Assembly: GCF_015767265.1 (NCBI RefSeq)
Contig: NZ_JADPIB010000003.1
Location: 62,001 to 126,000, forward strand
DNA length: 64,000 nucleotides
Reading direction: 5' to 3'
Source of the DNA: Aureivirga marina
GTDB taxonomy: Bacteria > Bacteroidota > Bacteroidia > Flavobacteriales > Flavobacteriaceae
Shown here: one piece after another, positions 61,992 to 64,000 of the stretch
How positions within the stretch are numbered: position 1 is the first letter of the stretch
How the letters are laid out: each line of letters opens with the position of its first letter
The notes under the pieces: model-generated
Told to the model about the DNA's origin: nothing
What the model saw: only the letters and a program-made list of their open reading frames with translations
Database searches by the model: none
Made by a program: the position numbers and the translations under genes

Positions 61992-62830
61992 AAATTCTAT
62001 TCGATGAGGTTTCTTTTGCTACAAGCAAATTAGTAACCAAAAAATATAGTACTTCTTTTTCTCTGGCTGTTCGTATGTTATCCCCAAAAATACGTTCTGC
62101 GATTTATAATATTTATGGTTTTGTCCGTTTTGCAGATGAAATTGTAGATAGTTTCCATGATTATGATAAGGAATTTCTCTTAGATAAATTTGAACGAGAT
62201 TATCATTTGGCGAAAGAACACAAAATAAGTTTAAATCCAATTTTAAATTCGTTTCAAGAAACAGTTGAAAAATATAATATTGAGGAAGAAATGGTTACTG
62301 CTTTTATGAAAAGTATGAGAGCGGATTTACAAGAAGTAAATTTTACGACAGAAGAAGATTATGAATCCTATATTTATGGATCAGCAGATGTTGTAGGGTT
62401 AATGTGTTTAAAAGTTTTTGTAAATGGAAATCAAGAAAAATATGAAGAATTAAAAGAGCCAGCAATGCGACTTGGTTCTGCTTTTCAAAAAGTAAATTTT
62501 CTTAGAGATTTAAAACAAGACGCAGAAATTTTAAACCGTTCATATTTTCCAAATGTGAATTTAAAAGCATTGGATGCAAAAGTGAAACAAGAAATTATTG
62601 AAGATATTGAAGCCGATTTTGATTATGCTTATCACGAAGGAATTGTAAAACTTCCGATAGAAGCGAAGTTTGGAGTTTATATGGCGTATCGTTATTATAG
62701 AAAATTATTGAAGAAAATTAAAAATACACCTTCGTCAAAAATTATTGAAACTCGAATTCGAATTTCAAATCCGACAAAGATTAATTTACTCGCAAGATCT
62801 TATATTAAATATAAATTAAACTTAATCTGA
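61988..62830 (+). CDS. crtB: Phytoene synthase
   Basis: Joins two geranylgeranyl diphosphates into phytoene. 280 residues. The two Asp-rich motifs are DEIVD (50-54) and DLKQD (174-178) in FLRDLKQDAEILNRSYFP, with YSTSFSLAVRMLSPKIRSAIYNIYGFVRFAD at the start. Translationally coupled to crtI upstream and to crtZ downstream (TGATG). Confidence 0.96.
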   Translation: MKILFDEVSFATSKLVTKKYSTSFSLAVRMLSPKIRSAIYNIYGFVRFADEIVDSFHDYDKEFLLDKFERDYHLAKEHKISLNPILNSFQETVEKYNIEEEMVTAFMKSMRADLQEVNFTTEEDYESYIYGSADVVGLMCLKVFVNGNQEKYEELKEPAMRLGSAFQKVNFLRDLKQDAEILNRSYFPNVNLKALDAKVKQEIIEDIEADFDYAYHEGIVKLPIEAKFGVYMAYRYYRKLLKKIKNTPSSKIIETRIRISNPTKINLLARSYIKYKLNLI

Positions 62831-63273
62831 TGGTATTATTTATCGTAATTACAGTAGTAACATTTGGAATCATGGAAGGAATTACTTGGTGTACACACAA
62901 ATTTGTGATGCACGGATTTTTATGGTATTTGCATGAAGATCATCATCAGCCAGGATATCCACATGTTTTCGAAAAAAATGATGCGTTTTTTATCATTTTT
63001 GCAGTTCCAAGTATTTTGTTGTTTTATTTCGGTTTAGAACCTGTTTTAAATTATAAATTTTTCATTGGATTAGGAATTTTGTTATATGGAATTGCTTATT
63101 TTCTAATTCATGATGTGTTAATTCACCAGCGTTTCAAATGGTTTAAACGAACAAAAAATAGATATTTAAGAGGATTGCGAAAAGCGCATAAGATTCATCA
63201 TAAACATTTAGGAAAAATTGATGGAGAATGTTTTGGAATGTTATATGTTCCTTTTAAATATTTTAAAAAATGA
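62830..63273 (+). CDS. crtZ: Beta-carotene hydroxylase
   Basis: Membrane diiron oxygenase that adds 3- and 3'-hydroxyl groups to beta-carotene, giving zeaxanthin. 147 residues with the His clusters of the fatty-acid-hydroxylase superfamily: HKFVMHG, HEDHH, HDVLIHQR and HKIHHKH. Coupled by overlapping stop/start codons to crtB and to the cyclase. Confidence 0.94.
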   Translation: MVLFIVITVVTFGIMEGITWCTHKFVMHGFLWYLHEDHHQPGYPHVFEKNDAFFIIFAVPSILLFYFGLEPVLNYKFFIGLGILLYGIAYFLIHDVLIHQRFKWFKRTKNRYLRGLRKAHKIHHKHLGKIDGECFGMLYVPFKYFKK

Positions 63274-63953
63274 CACATTGGTTGTATTTGGCTTTAAATC
63301 TTGGTTCGATTAGTATTCCTCTGATTTATTCCTTTGAAAAGAAAATGTATTTTATCAAATATTGGAAGAAAATTCTTCTTTCGTCGACAATTGTTGCGAT
63401 TTTATTTTTGATTTGGGATGCAATCTTTACAGCAAAAGGAATTTGGGGTTTTAATCCTGATTATTATTTAGGTTTTAAAATTCTAAAAATGCCAATTGAA
63501 GAATGGTTGTTCTTTTTATGTATTCCATATGCAAGTATTTTTATTCATTATGCATTAAAACATTTCAAACCAAAACTTATATTATCGATATTCTGGGTAA
63601 AATTTATTTCTGTTATTCTCAGCTTTTTAAGTGTCTATTTAATTGTTTCTAAGTTTCAAAAAGCTTATACATTAATTGACTTTTCAGTTTTTTTAATTAC
63701 AATTTTACTCGGTTTGTTGTTCGGAATCAAAATTTTACAGAGATTCTTTATCGCATTTCTACTTATTTTGATTCCGTTTTTTATTGTAAATGGAATTTTG
63801 ACAGGAAGTTTTATAGAAGCTCCTGTTGTTTGGTATAATAATGAAGAAAATCTTGGAATTCGACTTTTTACGATTCCAGTGGAAGATATTGCATATGCAT
63901 TTAGCATGTTGTTTTTAAATATTTTAATTTTTGAAAAACTTAAAACCAGATAA
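63270..63953 (+). CDS. Lycopene cyclase, CrtYcd-type membrane protein
   Basis: 227 residues with about six membrane spans and two related halves (FNPDYYLGFKILKMPIEEWLFFLCIPYASIFI and IRLFTIPVEDIAYAFSMLFLNILIF). The PIEEWLFF and PVEDIAYAF motifs are those of the fused CrtYc-CrtYd cyclases that make beta-carotene from lycopene. Not related to the FAD-type CrtY or CrtL. Start overlaps crtZ by 4 bases. Confidence 0.92.
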   Translation: MTHWLYLALNLGSISIPLIYSFEKKMYFIKYWKKILLSSTIVAILFLIWDAIFTAKGIWGFNPDYYLGFKILKMPIEEWLFFLCIPYASIFIHYALKHFKPKLILSIFWVKFISVILSFLSVYLIVSKFQKAYTLIDFSVFLITILLGLLFGIKILQRFFIAFLLILIPFFIVNGILTGSFIEAPVVWYNNEENLGIRLFTIPVEDIAYAFSMLFLNILIFEKLKTR

Positions 63954-63954
63954 T

Positions 63955-64000
63955 ATGTATTTCTCAAGAAAAGATATCGATTCGTTAGGACATTTATACA
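63955..64000 (+). CDS. Partial gene at window end, possibly flavin reductase-like
   Basis: ATG two bases after the cyclase stop codon; 15 residues visible, MYFSRKDIDSLGHLY, before the window ends. The close spacing makes it the fifth gene of the crt transcript. The start resembles flavin reductase (RutF-like) proteins I remember near such operons, but 15 residues do not allow a firm call. Confidence 0.4.
   Translation, partial: MYFSRKDIDSLGHLY

Overview
The window reads as chromosomal DNA of a flavobacterium (phylum Bacteroidota, probably family Flavobacteriaceae). The evidence is strong A+T richness, promoters of the Bacteroidota type (TAnnTTTG, in one case with TTG 19 bases upstream), secreted proteins with type IX secretion C-terminal domains, a TonB-dependent receptor with a carboxypeptidase-regulatory-like N-terminus, DUF4252 and YtxJ proteins, and a flavobacterial carotenoid operon. 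No insertion sequence, phage, integrase, CRISPR array or rRNA operon was found. The genes are compact and most are separated by clean hairpin terminators.

Layout. 1-4208: a mannose-6-phosphate isomerase (cut by the window edge), two PrxQ/BCP peroxiredoxins, an endonuclease III without cysteines, a conserved 47-residue protein and an ECF sigma factor. 4645-13345: a TonB-dependent receptor with an M23 peptidase, then two tandem paralogous TPR sensor kinases with degenerate ATP-binding domains. 13380-19258: small envelope proteins, a parallel beta-helix protein, an OmpW-like barrel and a T9SS-secreted repeat protein. 19265-33797: housekeeping genes (guaB, typA, clpB) mixed with accessory enzymes (an oxidoreductase, a nitrilase, a tyrosine phosphatase, a HAD hydrolase coupled to a CAT-fold acetyltransferase, YtxJ) and an orphan DUF4157 protein of the type associated with contractile injection systems. 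33870-36489: an unknown protein and a sigma/anti-sigma/DUF4252 operon. 36602-49537: an S41 peptidase lipoprotein, two tandem tRNA-His genes, a lipid A-type acyltransferase, a rhomboid protease, regulators with divergent partners (AraC, HxlR), an FKBP lipoprotein and a secreted nuclease. 49696-57265: an M48 peptidase, the assimilatory sulfate operon (DUF2061-cysH-cysD-cysN) and another S41 peptidase. 57367-64000: a CotH kinase, a formate/nitrite transporter, then a MerR regulator with a B12-type sensor domain and the crtI-crtB-crtZ-lycopene cyclase operon.

How the genes work together. The clearest pathways are sulfate assimilation (activation by CysDN, reduction by CysH) and carotenoid synthesis (CrtB makes phytoene, CrtI desaturates it, the cyclase makes beta-carotene, CrtZ hydroxylates it to zeaxanthin), the latter probably controlled by the adjacent CarH/LitR-like regulator. 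Several predicted genes have TTG starts. In several places a -7 promoter element lies inside the longest reading frame, which fixes the true start further downstream; I shortened those genes.

Best candidates for new biology: the orphan DUF4157 putative effector with an unusual strong Shine-Dalgarno site, the paired degenerate sensor kinases with matched promoters, and the inverted repeat at the crtI promoter.
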